Made by a program: the position numbers and the translations under genes | NCBI GenBank assembly: GCA_026645575.1 | Contig: JAPKMW010000055.1 | Coordinates: 8,012 to 72,011 of the forward strand | Origin: Caldilineaceae bacterium | GTDB taxonomy: Bacteria; Chloroflexota; Anaerolineae; Caldilineales; Caldilineaceae | DNA length: 64,000 nt | Direction of reading: 5' to 3' | The notes under the pieces: generated by a model | Told to the model about the DNA's origin: nothing | Database searches by the model: none | What the model saw: only the letters and a program-made list of their open reading frames with translations | Shown: piece after piece, positions 33,936-41,302 of the stretch | How the letters are laid out: each line of letters opens with the position of its first letter | Numbering within the stretch: the stretch's first letter is position 1

Positions 33936-35300
33936 ATGATGCGTACCATACGCGCTCTTTCCCCCTATATCCTAACCCTCACACTCGTCGTTGCCGTTGT
34001 AGCGACAACCATCCGGCTGGACCATTGGTCGGCGCGGGCGCAGGACACCCCTGCTGTCACGGGCAGCACCGGCCCGGAAACAGCCGTTACCGATGAAGCC
34101 AGCGCTACGACACCGGTTATTGCGGCCACAAGCGGCGAAACCACAAGCAGTGAAACAACCTTGGGGACAGCCATCAACGGGCTGTATATGCCTTCGATCT
34201 TCAACGATCATAATAGCCGTCTTTCCCCACGCATCGGCATTGGCACCTCTTCGTTTCCCATTACCAAGGTGCGGGATGTACGGGCGATCAATGCCGGTTG
34301 GTATGTGGATTGGGCTGTCAATGCCAATCGAACGCGTCCGGCCAATATGGAGTATATGCCCATGGTGCGCGTGCACCAAAAGCTGGCCTGCCCCAAAGGC
34401 ACCACGGCGGATCGCAAGAAATGCCCCTATCTCAACGGCTATGAGTACTCGCCGAGCGCCGCCGAAATTCAAGCCTATGCCAAGGCCAACCCCGGCAGTA
34501 TCTGGCTGCTGGGCAATGAGATGGATCGGGTTGATTGGCCGGGCGGTTGGCAGGATGAGATGCAACCGACCCTCTACCCGGTTTTCTACAAAGAACTCTA
34601 TGATATGATCAAGGCGGCCGACCCCACAGCCAAAATCGCCATTGGCGGCGTGATCCAGGCGACCGAGTTGCGGCTGAAATATTTGACCAAAATCTGGGAC
34701 ACCTACCGCCAGCTTTATGGCGTTGATATGCCGGTCGATGTCTGGAATGTTCACAATTTCATCAACGCGGAATTTTGTCACTATGAAAAGGGCGAGCTGG
34801 TTTGCTATGGCGGCGCCGTGCCGCCCGATAGCACAACGCTTGAAGGCGCCTATTACGGTCAGGATTGGCTGCATATCAATCCAGTGGTTTTTGACAAACA
34901 GATCCGCAACATGCGCCAGTGGATGAAGGGGCGGGGTCAACAGGAAAAGCCGCTCATTGTCACCGAGTACGGCGTCCTCTATAACAGCGTACCCTGCCCC
35001 GAACCAGGGCCGAATGGCACCTGTCTACACGGCGACTGGGTGGATCTGACCAACCCCAAGGTCATTCATGACTTTATGCTTTGGTCGTTTGATTACTTTG
35101 CCGATACCGCCGATTGCAACCTCGGCTACACGGCCGATGGCTGCCGCCTGGTGCAACGCTGGGCCTGGTTCTCCTTGGAAGATGTGGGCTGGAATTTTAA
35201 TCCCCATACCGCGCTCTTCACCTTGAACAACCAACAGATGACCGAGGCCGGTCGCCTGTTCAGCCAGTACACAACAGCAAATTATAAGAAGTTACAGTAA
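33936..35300 (+). CDS. Exported glycosidase-like TIM-barrel protein (second of tandem pair)
   Basis: A 454-residue paralogue of the preceding protein. Residues 1-36 form a signal peptide (ILTLTLVVAVVATTI core, then ARAQ), followed by a Thr/Ser-rich spacer to about residue 80 and the TIM-barrel body. Both catalytic-type glutamates are kept: WLLGNEMDRVDW (Glu195) and LIVTEYGVLY (Glu344). The spacer and leader differ completely from the first copy, while the body is strongly conserved, so the pair arose by duplication followed by diversification of the ends. ACAAGGAG lies upstream of ATG 33936. Confidence 0.7.
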   Translation: MMRTIRALSPYILTLTLVVAVVATTIRLDHWSARAQDTPAVTGSTGPETAVTDEASATTPVIAATSGETTSSETTLGTAINGLYMPSIFNDHNSRLSPRIGIGTSSFPITKVRDVRAINAGWYVDWAVNANRTRPANMEYMPMVRVHQKLACPKGTTADRKKCPYLNGYEYSPSAAEIQAYAKANPGSIWLLGNEMDRVDWPGGWQDEMQPTLYPVFYKELYDMIKAADPTAKIAIGGVIQATELRLKYLTKIWDTYRQLYGVDMPVDVWNVHNFINAEFCHYEKGELVCYGGAVPPDSTTLEGAYYGQDWLHINPVVFDKQIRNMRQWMKGRGQQEKPLIVTEYGVLYNSVPCPEPGPNGTCLHGDWVDLTNPKVIHDFMLWSFDYFADTADCNLGYTADGCRLVQRWAWFSLEDVGWNFNPHTALFTLNNQQMTEAGRLFSQYTTANYKKLQ

Positions 35301-35308
35301 GGGCGGGG

Positions 35309-35405
35309 ACACTACAACGGATTTGGGGAGGAATGGGTGATGGCTCTATCGGGTAAACAGCCGGAACAAGCAATCATCCGTTACCCCCTAAATCCGCTGT
35401 AGTGT
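35309..35405. repeat. MITE-like palindrome, ACACTACAGCGGATT family, copy 2
   Basis: ACACTACAACGGATTTGGGG at the left end and CCCCTAAATCCGCTGTAGTGT at the right, 97 bases overall. The ends match copy 1 at 12190-12270, and the centres differ. Confidence 0.75.
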
Positions 35406-35431
35406 TTACTACCCCACTCTGGAATCATTCA

Positions 35432-36289
35432 ATGAAAGCAGCAGCTTTACCCGGCGTACAACACCAACGCAGACGACCAAGCCTGGTCAACCGGCTACGT
35501 GAACTCGTTTCTTATCGGGAGTTGATCCTGAATCTGGCATTGCGCGAGTTGAAGGCGCGCTACAAGAATACGGTGCTAGGCTTTTTCTGGAGCCTGCTCA
35601 ACCCGCTGGCGATGATGTTGGTCTTTACCGCCGTCTTTACGGTTTTCATGCGCAGCGAGGTGGAGAACTTTCCGATCTATGCCCTCTGTGGCTTATTGCC
35701 CTGGAACTTCTTCTCGGCGGCGGTCATGGGTAGTGTAAGCGCGATTGTCAATAACAGCAATCTGGTGACCAAGGTCTACTTCCCGCGCGAGGTGCTACCC
35801 ATTGCCACGGTGCTGGCGAATCTGGTCAACTTTCTGCTGACGTTGGTGGTGCTTTTTGCGGCGCTGTTGTTGGTGCAGGCGCCCTTTAACCCCTGGCTTT
35901 GGTTGTTGCCGGTGGTGATCCTCATTCAGACCGCCTTTATCCTGGGCCTAGCCTTTATCCTGAGTACGTTGAATGTCTTCTACCGGGACACCTTGATGGT
36001 GATGGATGTAGCCATGTTGGCCTGGTTCTTTCTCACGCCCATCTTCTACCCACTGGAAGAGTTGCCCAAGCGCTATCCCATTGGCGGCATAGAATTGGAT
36101 CTGCACCGCACCATGTATATCCTCAACCCCATGGCATCGATCATCAACACCTATCGCGACCTGCTCTACCGTGGCTATCGCACCGATTTTGATTTCTTGC
36201 TGCGCACCGCCACCACCGCCTTTCTCGTGTTGATGATTGGCTATTGGTTCTTCTGCAAATATAGCAATCGCTTTGGGGAAGAGGTTTAA
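35432..36289 (+). CDS. ABC-2 type polysaccharide exporter permease (Wzm/TagG type)
   Basis: A 285-residue membrane permease with six hydrophobic helices. The family signature is clear: LALRELKARYKNTVLGFFWS at residues 36-55 ahead of the first helix, NLVTKVYFPREVLPIA in the middle, and FLTPIFYPLEELPK late. It exports undecaprenyl-linked O-antigen or teichoic-acid-like chains together with the ATPase that starts 2 bases after its stop. ATG 35432 is chosen; a GTG at 35402 lies inside the MITE-like repeat. Confidence 0.9.
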   Translation: MKAAALPGVQHQRRRPSLVNRLRELVSYRELILNLALRELKARYKNTVLGFFWSLLNPLAMMLVFTAVFTVFMRSEVENFPIYALCGLLPWNFFSAAVMGSVSAIVNNSNLVTKVYFPREVLPIATVLANLVNFLLTLVVLFAALLLVQAPFNPWLWLLPVVILIQTAFILGLAFILSTLNVFYRDTLMVMDVAMLAWFFLTPIFYPLEELPKRYPIGGIELDLHRTMYILNPMASIINTYRDLLYRGYRTDFDFLLRTATTAFLVLMIGYWFFCKYSNRFGEEV

Positions 36290-36291
36290 CC

Positions 36292-37638
36292 ATGAAGGTG
36301 GCGCCAGAACGACTACCGCTCATTCGCTTTGAACAGGTCTCCAAACACTTTCGCCTTGACCGGCAGACCGAACGCACGGTCTTTGATCTCTTTGCGCGCC
36401 TGCTAGGGCGGCGCAAGCCACAAGAATTCTTCTGGCCGCTACAAGCTGTCAGTTTTAGCCTTTATGGCGGCACGACCACCGGCATCATCGGCGAGAATGG
36501 TTCCGGCAAGAGTACATTGCTCAAATTGATCAGCCGCATTTTGGAGCCAACCAGCGGGGTGGTGGAGATCAATGGGCGCGTCTCGGCCCTTTTGGAATTG
36601 GGCGCCGGCTTTCATCATGAGTTGACCGGGCGGGAAAATATCTTTCTCCACGCCTCGCTTTTGGGCTTGCAGCGGGCGGAGATTAACGCCGTGTTGGACA
36701 AAATTATTAGTTTTGCCGACCTCGGCCCCTTTATCGACACGCCGGTGAAGCACTATTCCTCTGGCATGTATGCGCGCCTGGGCTTTGCCATTGCCATCTA
36801 TGTCGAACCCGATGTCCTGCTGGTTGATGAGGTGCTGGCCGTTGGCGACGAAAGTTTTCAACGACGTTGTCTGGATGCCATTCACCGGCTGCAAGCGCGG
36901 GGGGTGGCGATTGTGCTGGTCTCCCACAGCTTGAACCAGGTTCTAGAATTATGCGATCACTGTATCTGGCTGGATAAAGGCAACGTGGCGGCCCTTGGCG
37001 AGACAAAAGCGGTTGTGCGCCGTTACCTGAAAGCGGTCGATGCGACAATGGCACAGCAGTTGCTGGATGAGAACAGCCGTCGTCTCTTAGCGGATGAGGA
37101 GGAGAGCGCTAACAAAGGCGGTTTGTCACGCCGCTGGGGCAATGGGCCGCTGCGCATTGAACAGGTGCAGATGATCGATGAAAACGAACAAGTCACCTGG
37201 TCTTTCCAACCACTGACCACTGTACAGATTCGCCTCCGCTACCAGACCAGCGAGCCGGTTGCGGAACCCATCTTCAGTCTGTTGATCCATAAATTGGACG
37301 GCCATTATCTCTGGGGCAGTAACACCTTTGAACAACCGGTGATCGCGCCCCTGCCGGTTGGCGCCGGTGAAATTGTCGTTACCGTTTCGTCCCTGGCGCT
37401 GACAGCCGGACGCTATACGCTTTCAGTGGCCGCCTATACCGTGGCTGACCCACCTTATTGGCGCAACCCCAGCGATGCCCATGAACAGATCTATGAATTT
37501 CAGGTTGTTTCTGACTATGCGATTCATGGCGATGTCGTGATGCCCCATCAATGGCGCGACCTACGCGTGACTGGCGTTGCGCCCTCAACCAAAACGGCTC
37601 TCCCCACAGCCCATTCCCAAGCAGTGACACCATCATGA
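36292..37638 (+). CDS. ABC polysaccharide exporter ATPase with C-terminal Wzt-like domain
   Basis: A 448-residue ATPase. Walker A is GENGSGKS (residues 67-74), the signature appears as YSSGMYARLGFA, and Walker B is DVLLVDEVLAVGDE, as in Wzt/TagH. Residues about 285-430 form an extra beta-sandwich like the Wzt carbohydrate-binding domain (PLRIEQVQMIDENEQ onward), which in O9a-type systems recognises the capped non-reducing end of the chain. The methyltransferases in this cluster could supply such a cap. Its ATGA stop-start overlap with the next gene, a methyltransferase, strengthens that idea. Confidence 0.9.
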   Translation: MKVAPERLPLIRFEQVSKHFRLDRQTERTVFDLFARLLGRRKPQEFFWPLQAVSFSLYGGTTTGIIGENGSGKSTLLKLISRILEPTSGVVEINGRVSALLELGAGFHHELTGRENIFLHASLLGLQRAEINAVLDKIISFADLGPFIDTPVKHYSSGMYARLGFAIAIYVEPDVLLVDEVLAVGDESFQRRCLDAIHRLQARGVAIVLVSHSLNQVLELCDHCIWLDKGNVAALGETKAVVRRYLKAVDATMAQQLLDENSRRLLADEEESANKGGLSRRWGNGPLRIEQVQMIDENEQVTWSFQPLTTVQIRLRYQTSEPVAEPIFSLLIHKLDGHYLWGSNTFEQPVIAPLPVGAGEIVVTVSSLALTAGRYTLSVAAYTVADPPYWRNPSDAHEQIYEFQVVSDYAIHGDVVMPHQWRDLRVTGVAPSTKTALPTAHSQAVTPS

Positions 37639-38612
37639 GCCAACAGGATCTCGAACATCGCTACTACGACTATCTCTACAGCAAAGGCTACAGCAGCCGG
37701 GAAGCGCTGCACAAGGTGTTGCAGTGGTATCTCCCCTATTTCAATGGCTTTACGCGCGTTCTCGACATCGGCTGCGGCAATGGCGAATTTTTACAACTAT
37801 TACGCGATGCCGGCCATGAAGCGGTCGGCGTTGACATTGATCCGGCAATGGTAGCACAGTGCCAACAGCAAGGCTTAACCGCAGTCCAGGCCGATGTACG
37901 CACCTGGCTGCCTACCCAAGCCAATCACTTTGATGCCATTTTTTCCTCCAACGTAATTGAACATTTGGCTGCCGAAACGGTCGCGACCATTGTCGCCGGC
38001 GCCTATGAGGCGTTGCGCCCCGGCGGGCTGTTGCTGCTGGGGACGCCCAACCCTGAATCTGCCATTGTGCATCTGCACGAATATTGGCGCGACCCGACTC
38101 ATGTGCGCCTCTACAGTCGGCAATTGTTGGAATTTTTCCTGCACAATGCCGGTTTTGCTCGCGTCCAGAGTGATGTCAATCGGGAAACACACTGGGATGG
38201 CGTAGACATTATGTTGCAAGCCTTCCACAATCGTGCGCCCACTGACGCGGAACAGGAACCGCCGGTGCGCCACTACCATACGGTTGCCGATCTGCATCCG
38301 TGGCCGCCGCCGCCCGGTGCACAAAGTTCGCTGCGACAGCGGTTGAGTTACCGCGTCCTCCATCTGGTCTTCAAAAAGTTTTTGGAGCCATATCTTGCTG
38401 TCATGCGCGTTGATCTGGAACATCATCGGCAACATATAGTACAATTACAACAGCAGGTAGATTGGTTGCAGCGCCGGCTGATCGCCAGCACCCAACTGAC
38501 GGCGCAACAAATGCAACAACTCGGCCATAACGCCCGCTTCCTCTACCCCCCGCGCGAGGTGTTTGTGTATGGCTATAAACCGAAGGGCAGTCCAGAGTCC
38601 ACAGTCGCGTAG
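37635..38612 (+). CDS. Class I SAM-dependent methyltransferase (glycan cluster)
   Basis: A 325-residue protein. Motif I is VLDIGCGNGEFLQLLRDAG near residue 38 and the acidic ribose-binding residue is in AVGVDIDP; IFSSNVIEHLA and LRPGGLLLLGTPNPES are the post-I and motif III segments. Residues 230-300 form a helical C-terminus with a coiled-coil-like stretch (LEHHRQHIVQLQQQVDWL). It starts inside the stop codon of the ATPase gene (ATGA), so translation is probably coupled. A role in capping the exported chain is inferred from position. The downstream gap is filled with 7-9 base repeats. Confidence 0.83.
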   Translation: MSQQDLEHRYYDYLYSKGYSSREALHKVLQWYLPYFNGFTRVLDIGCGNGEFLQLLRDAGHEAVGVDIDPAMVAQCQQQGLTAVQADVRTWLPTQANHFDAIFSSNVIEHLAAETVATIVAGAYEALRPGGLLLLGTPNPESAIVHLHEYWRDPTHVRLYSRQLLEFFLHNAGFARVQSDVNRETHWDGVDIMLQAFHNRAPTDAEQEPPVRHYHTVADLHPWPPPPGAQSSLRQRLSYRVLHLVFKKFLEPYLAVMRVDLEHHRQHIVQLQQQVDWLQRRLIASTQLTAQQMQQLGHNARFLYPPREVFVYGYKPKGSPESTVA

Positions 38613-38780
38613 TCCGTAGTCCACAGTCGCGCAGTTCAGGGTCAAAAGTCGGAAAGCACAAAGGCGTATCATTTTCAACGCTGGTTGACATTGAGCAGCC
38701 CGACTTTGGACTGCGGACTCTGGGCTGCGGACTTTGGACTTTGGACTGCGGACTCTGGACTGCGGACTTTGGACTAGAAA
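38590..38780. repeat. Inverted short-tandem-repeat region (GTCCACAGTC / GGACTGCGGACTTTG units)
   Basis: The left part has gtccagagtccacagtcgcg-type units, and the right part many ggacttt/ggactgc/ggactct units of opposite sense. Its left edge overlaps the end of the methyltransferase gene and its right edge the start region of the next gene. Confidence 0.8.
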
Positions 38781-38794
38781 CAGGAGTCACCCTT

Positions 38795-40003
38795 TTGCGC
38801 GTCGCCGTCGTTACACCCTATCTGCCCTGGCCGGCGGATACGGGTGGGAAATTGCGTTCGTATTATTTGATTCGCGGTTTGGCCCAACAGGCTGAAACCG
38901 ATTTATATACCATTTGTTATGGCCCGCCGCCGGATCCGCAGCCATTGGCGGCCTTTTGTCGGCGCGTCGAGGTGATGCCGTTACAATCGCCGCCTGTGCG
39001 CTGGCCGGTGATACGCGCTTTAAGCCAACGCTTGCCCCGCTCTGTCACCTATTTTCGCACCGCGGAAAGTATGGCGACGATTCGCCAAAAGCTGGCCGGA
39101 CATTATGATCTGCTGGTGGCCGATGAGATTTCCATGGCGCCCTATCTGCTCGACCTGCCGGGCCAGGAGGCGACGCCTAAAATTGTCATGCGCCAGAAGA
39201 TCGACTACCTGCACTATGCCGAAGTGGCCGCCCATCGCCCCTGGAATCAGGACAAGGTGTTGGATTGGTTGGAGGCGGAGCGGCTCCAGCGCTTTGAGTA
39301 TGCGACCATGCCCCGCTTTCATGGGGCCGTGGTCTGTTCGCAGGAAGACGCGCGAGTGGCGGCGCAACAAGGGCCAAAGTTGCCCATCGACATCATTGTC
39401 AATGGCGCCGACACAGAATTCTTTACCCCCATGCGCCAACCCGACACCGACCCGACGTTGTTGTTGATCGGCACCATGCACTACTACCCGAATATTGACG
39501 CCACACTCTATTTTTTCGAGACCATGTATCCGGCGTTGCAACAAGCCATCCCCAACCTGAAGGTCTTGATCGTCGGTCACCTGCCGCCGCCGGAAATTCA
39601 GGCGCTGGGCAAGTTGCCCGGCGTAACTGTCACCGGCAGTGTGCCGGACGTGCGCCCCTATCTGGCGCGCAGTTGGGCGCTGGCCGTGCCGCTGCGGCTG
39701 GGGGGCGGCACCCGCTTGAAGATTGTCGAAGCGATGGCCTCCGGCGTACCGGTGGTTTCGACAACGGTTGGCGCCCAGGGCTTGGCCGCCACCGATGGGC
39801 AACAGTTGTTGGTAGCTGATGAGCCGCAACAATTTGTCCAGAAGACGGTGCGGCTGTTGCAAGATGCCCAGTTGCGTGAACAACTCGCACAGCAAGGCGC
39901 CGACTTGGTGCAGAACGCTTATAGCTGGCAGGGGCAGGGGCGTCGTTTTGCCGATTTCTGCGCCAGGATTTGGTCGCAAGAGAGAATGAAAAATCAACAG
40001 TAA
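38795..40003 (+). CDS. GT4-type glycosyltransferase
   Basis: A 402-residue GT-B glycosyltransferase with N-terminal LRVAVVTPYLPWPADTGGKL and C-terminal LLIGTMHYYPNIDATLYFFE, then AVPLRLGGGTRLKIVEAMA with the Glu pair and GVPVVSTTVGAQGLA, the pattern of sugar transferases in the PEP-CTERM/Stp1-HpnI-like glycosyltransferase group. The frame is open to 38741, but that extension is translated tandem repeat. A TTG at 38795 has CAGGAG 8 bases upstream and begins the first beta strand, so it is taken as the start. It is followed 12 bases later by another glycosyltransferase. Confidence 0.85.
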   Translation: MRVAVVTPYLPWPADTGGKLRSYYLIRGLAQQAETDLYTICYGPPPDPQPLAAFCRRVEVMPLQSPPVRWPVIRALSQRLPRSVTYFRTAESMATIRQKLAGHYDLLVADEISMAPYLLDLPGQEATPKIVMRQKIDYLHYAEVAAHRPWNQDKVLDWLEAERLQRFEYATMPRFHGAVVCSQEDARVAAQQGPKLPIDIIVNGADTEFFTPMRQPDTDPTLLLIGTMHYYPNIDATLYFFETMYPALQQAIPNLKVLIVGHLPPPEIQALGKLPGVTVTGSVPDVRPYLARSWALAVPLRLGGGTRLKIVEAMASGVPVVSTTVGAQGLAATDGQQLLVADEPQQFVQKTVRLLQDAQLREQLAQQGADLVQNAYSWQGQGRRFADFCARIWSQERMKNQQ

Positions 40004-40015
40004 GCCAATGAACAC

Positions 40016-41302
40016 ATGACTGCACAACCATTGACGATTGCACTGATTGTAAATCTCTATCCGCCCTATATTGTGGGGGGGAATGAAATTTTGGCGCGCG
40101 ATGTAACCGAAGGCTTGCGCCAGCGCGGGCACACCGTGCATGTCCTCACTGGACAGGGGTCGCAATTGCCGCAGGATGGCTTTACCCATTCTGCGTTAGA
40201 TATTGACCTGGCGCGCAAAGCCGACATCTTCCTCGGCGGGCTGCCGTTGACGATTGGGCGAGTGGTGCGTTGGCATCTCTATAACCAGCAGAGTTATCAG
40301 GGCATTCGACGAGCGTTGGCGCAATTACGCCCTGATCTGGTGATTGCCTGGAATTTGTATATGGCATCAGCGGCGCCGTTGATCGCGGCCCGTCATGCCG
40401 GTTTCCCGCTCATTGCCCATCCAGCGGACAAATGGTTGCTCTATAGCCTGCATGATCTCGGCCAGTTGGTGCCGGCCAACAATCGTAAACAGCGCGTAGC
40501 ATTGACCTTGCTCAAACGGGTCATACAACCGCCCTTGCGCCGACTGGGTCGACCTGATTATATTCTGGCCGTCTCCCAGTTTATCCGGCGGTTGCATCTA
40601 CAAGCAGGGTACGCGCCGGCACAGAGTTGCGCCACCTATTTGGGTGTCCACACCGACCGCTTTACCTACCAGGCGCACCCCTTTCCCGGTCAGCGGCGCT
40701 GGCGGCTGATCTTTGCCGGCCAATTGTGGGCCGGCAAGGGGCCACAAGTTGCCATTGCGGCGCTCCATCGCCTGCGCCAACACGCCGATCTGCCGGAGGT
40801 GGAATTGGCGATCTATGGCGGCGGCACACAAGGCTTTATTGATCATCTGCAAAAACTGATTGGGGAGTACAGCTTGCAAGAACAGGTCTTTTTACGCGGC
40901 TTTGCTGCGCAGCCGGCGCTGGCGCAAGCCTTTCATAGCCATGATCTCTTTCTCTTCTGCTCGCTCTGGGATGAGCCTTTCTCCGGTGGTTTGCTCGAAG
41001 CGCTGGGCAGCGGCTTACCCACAGTGGCGACAACCGCCGGCGGGACACCGGAAGCGGTGCAGCATGAGGTCAACGGGCTGGTGGTGCCACCGGATGACCC
41101 GGCGGCGCTCGCCGACGCCATTGCCCGCTACATGCGTGAACCGGCCTTGTATGAACGGGTCGGCGCCCAGGCGGCGCAGGAGGTGCAGGCGAAATGGGGC
41201 TTTGACGCCTATCTGGATCGCCTGGAGGTTGTCTATCGGGCCATTGTTGCCGGTCATCGCCCCGGCGCCCCGGTTGCGATTGACCAATTGGTGAAGCTAT
41301 GA
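40016..41302 (+). CDS. GT4-type glycosyltransferase
   Basis: A 428-residue GT-B enzyme. The N-domain opens IALIVNLYPPYIVGGNEILA with the acceptor-side Gly-Gly loop, and the C-domain contains RLIFAGQLWAGKGPQVAIAA (the KG nucleotide-sugar loop) and CSLWDEPFSGGLLEALGSGL with the E-x7-E pair. The donor sugar is unknown. It ends in ATGA, overlapping the next gene by 4 bases, and starts 12 bases after the previous glycosyltransferase, so these are one operon. Confidence 0.87.
   Translation: MTAQPLTIALIVNLYPPYIVGGNEILARDVTEGLRQRGHTVHVLTGQGSQLPQDGFTHSALDIDLARKADIFLGGLPLTIGRVVRWHLYNQQSYQGIRRALAQLRPDLVIAWNLYMASAAPLIAARHAGFPLIAHPADKWLLYSLHDLGQLVPANNRKQRVALTLLKRVIQPPLRRLGRPDYILAVSQFIRRLHLQAGYAPAQSCATYLGVHTDRFTYQAHPFPGQRRWRLIFAGQLWAGKGPQVAIAALHRLRQHADLPEVELAIYGGGTQGFIDHLQKLIGEYSLQEQVFLRGFAAQPALAQAFHSHDLFLFCSLWDEPFSGGLLEALGSGLPTVATTAGGTPEAVQHEVNGLVVPPDDPAALADAIARYMREPALYERVGAQAAQEVQAKWGFDAYLDRLEVVYRAIVAGHRPGAPVAIDQLVKL

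Noticed and set aside
33972..34940. 322-codon reverse frame opposite the second glycosidase-like gene
   Set aside because: Antisense shadow of a gene with a clear signal peptide and a close paralogue; its translation resembles no family and the codon pattern belongs to the other strand.
38741..38794. Upstream extension of the glycosyltransferase frame
   Set aside because: The extra residues are translated ggactttgg-type repeat. A TTG with CAGGAG upstream gives the normal N-terminus.
39020..40189. 389-codon reverse frame opposite two glycosyltransferases
   Set aside because: The plus-strand proteins have intact family motifs throughout. The reverse frame has no ribosome site and reads as biased low-complexity protein.
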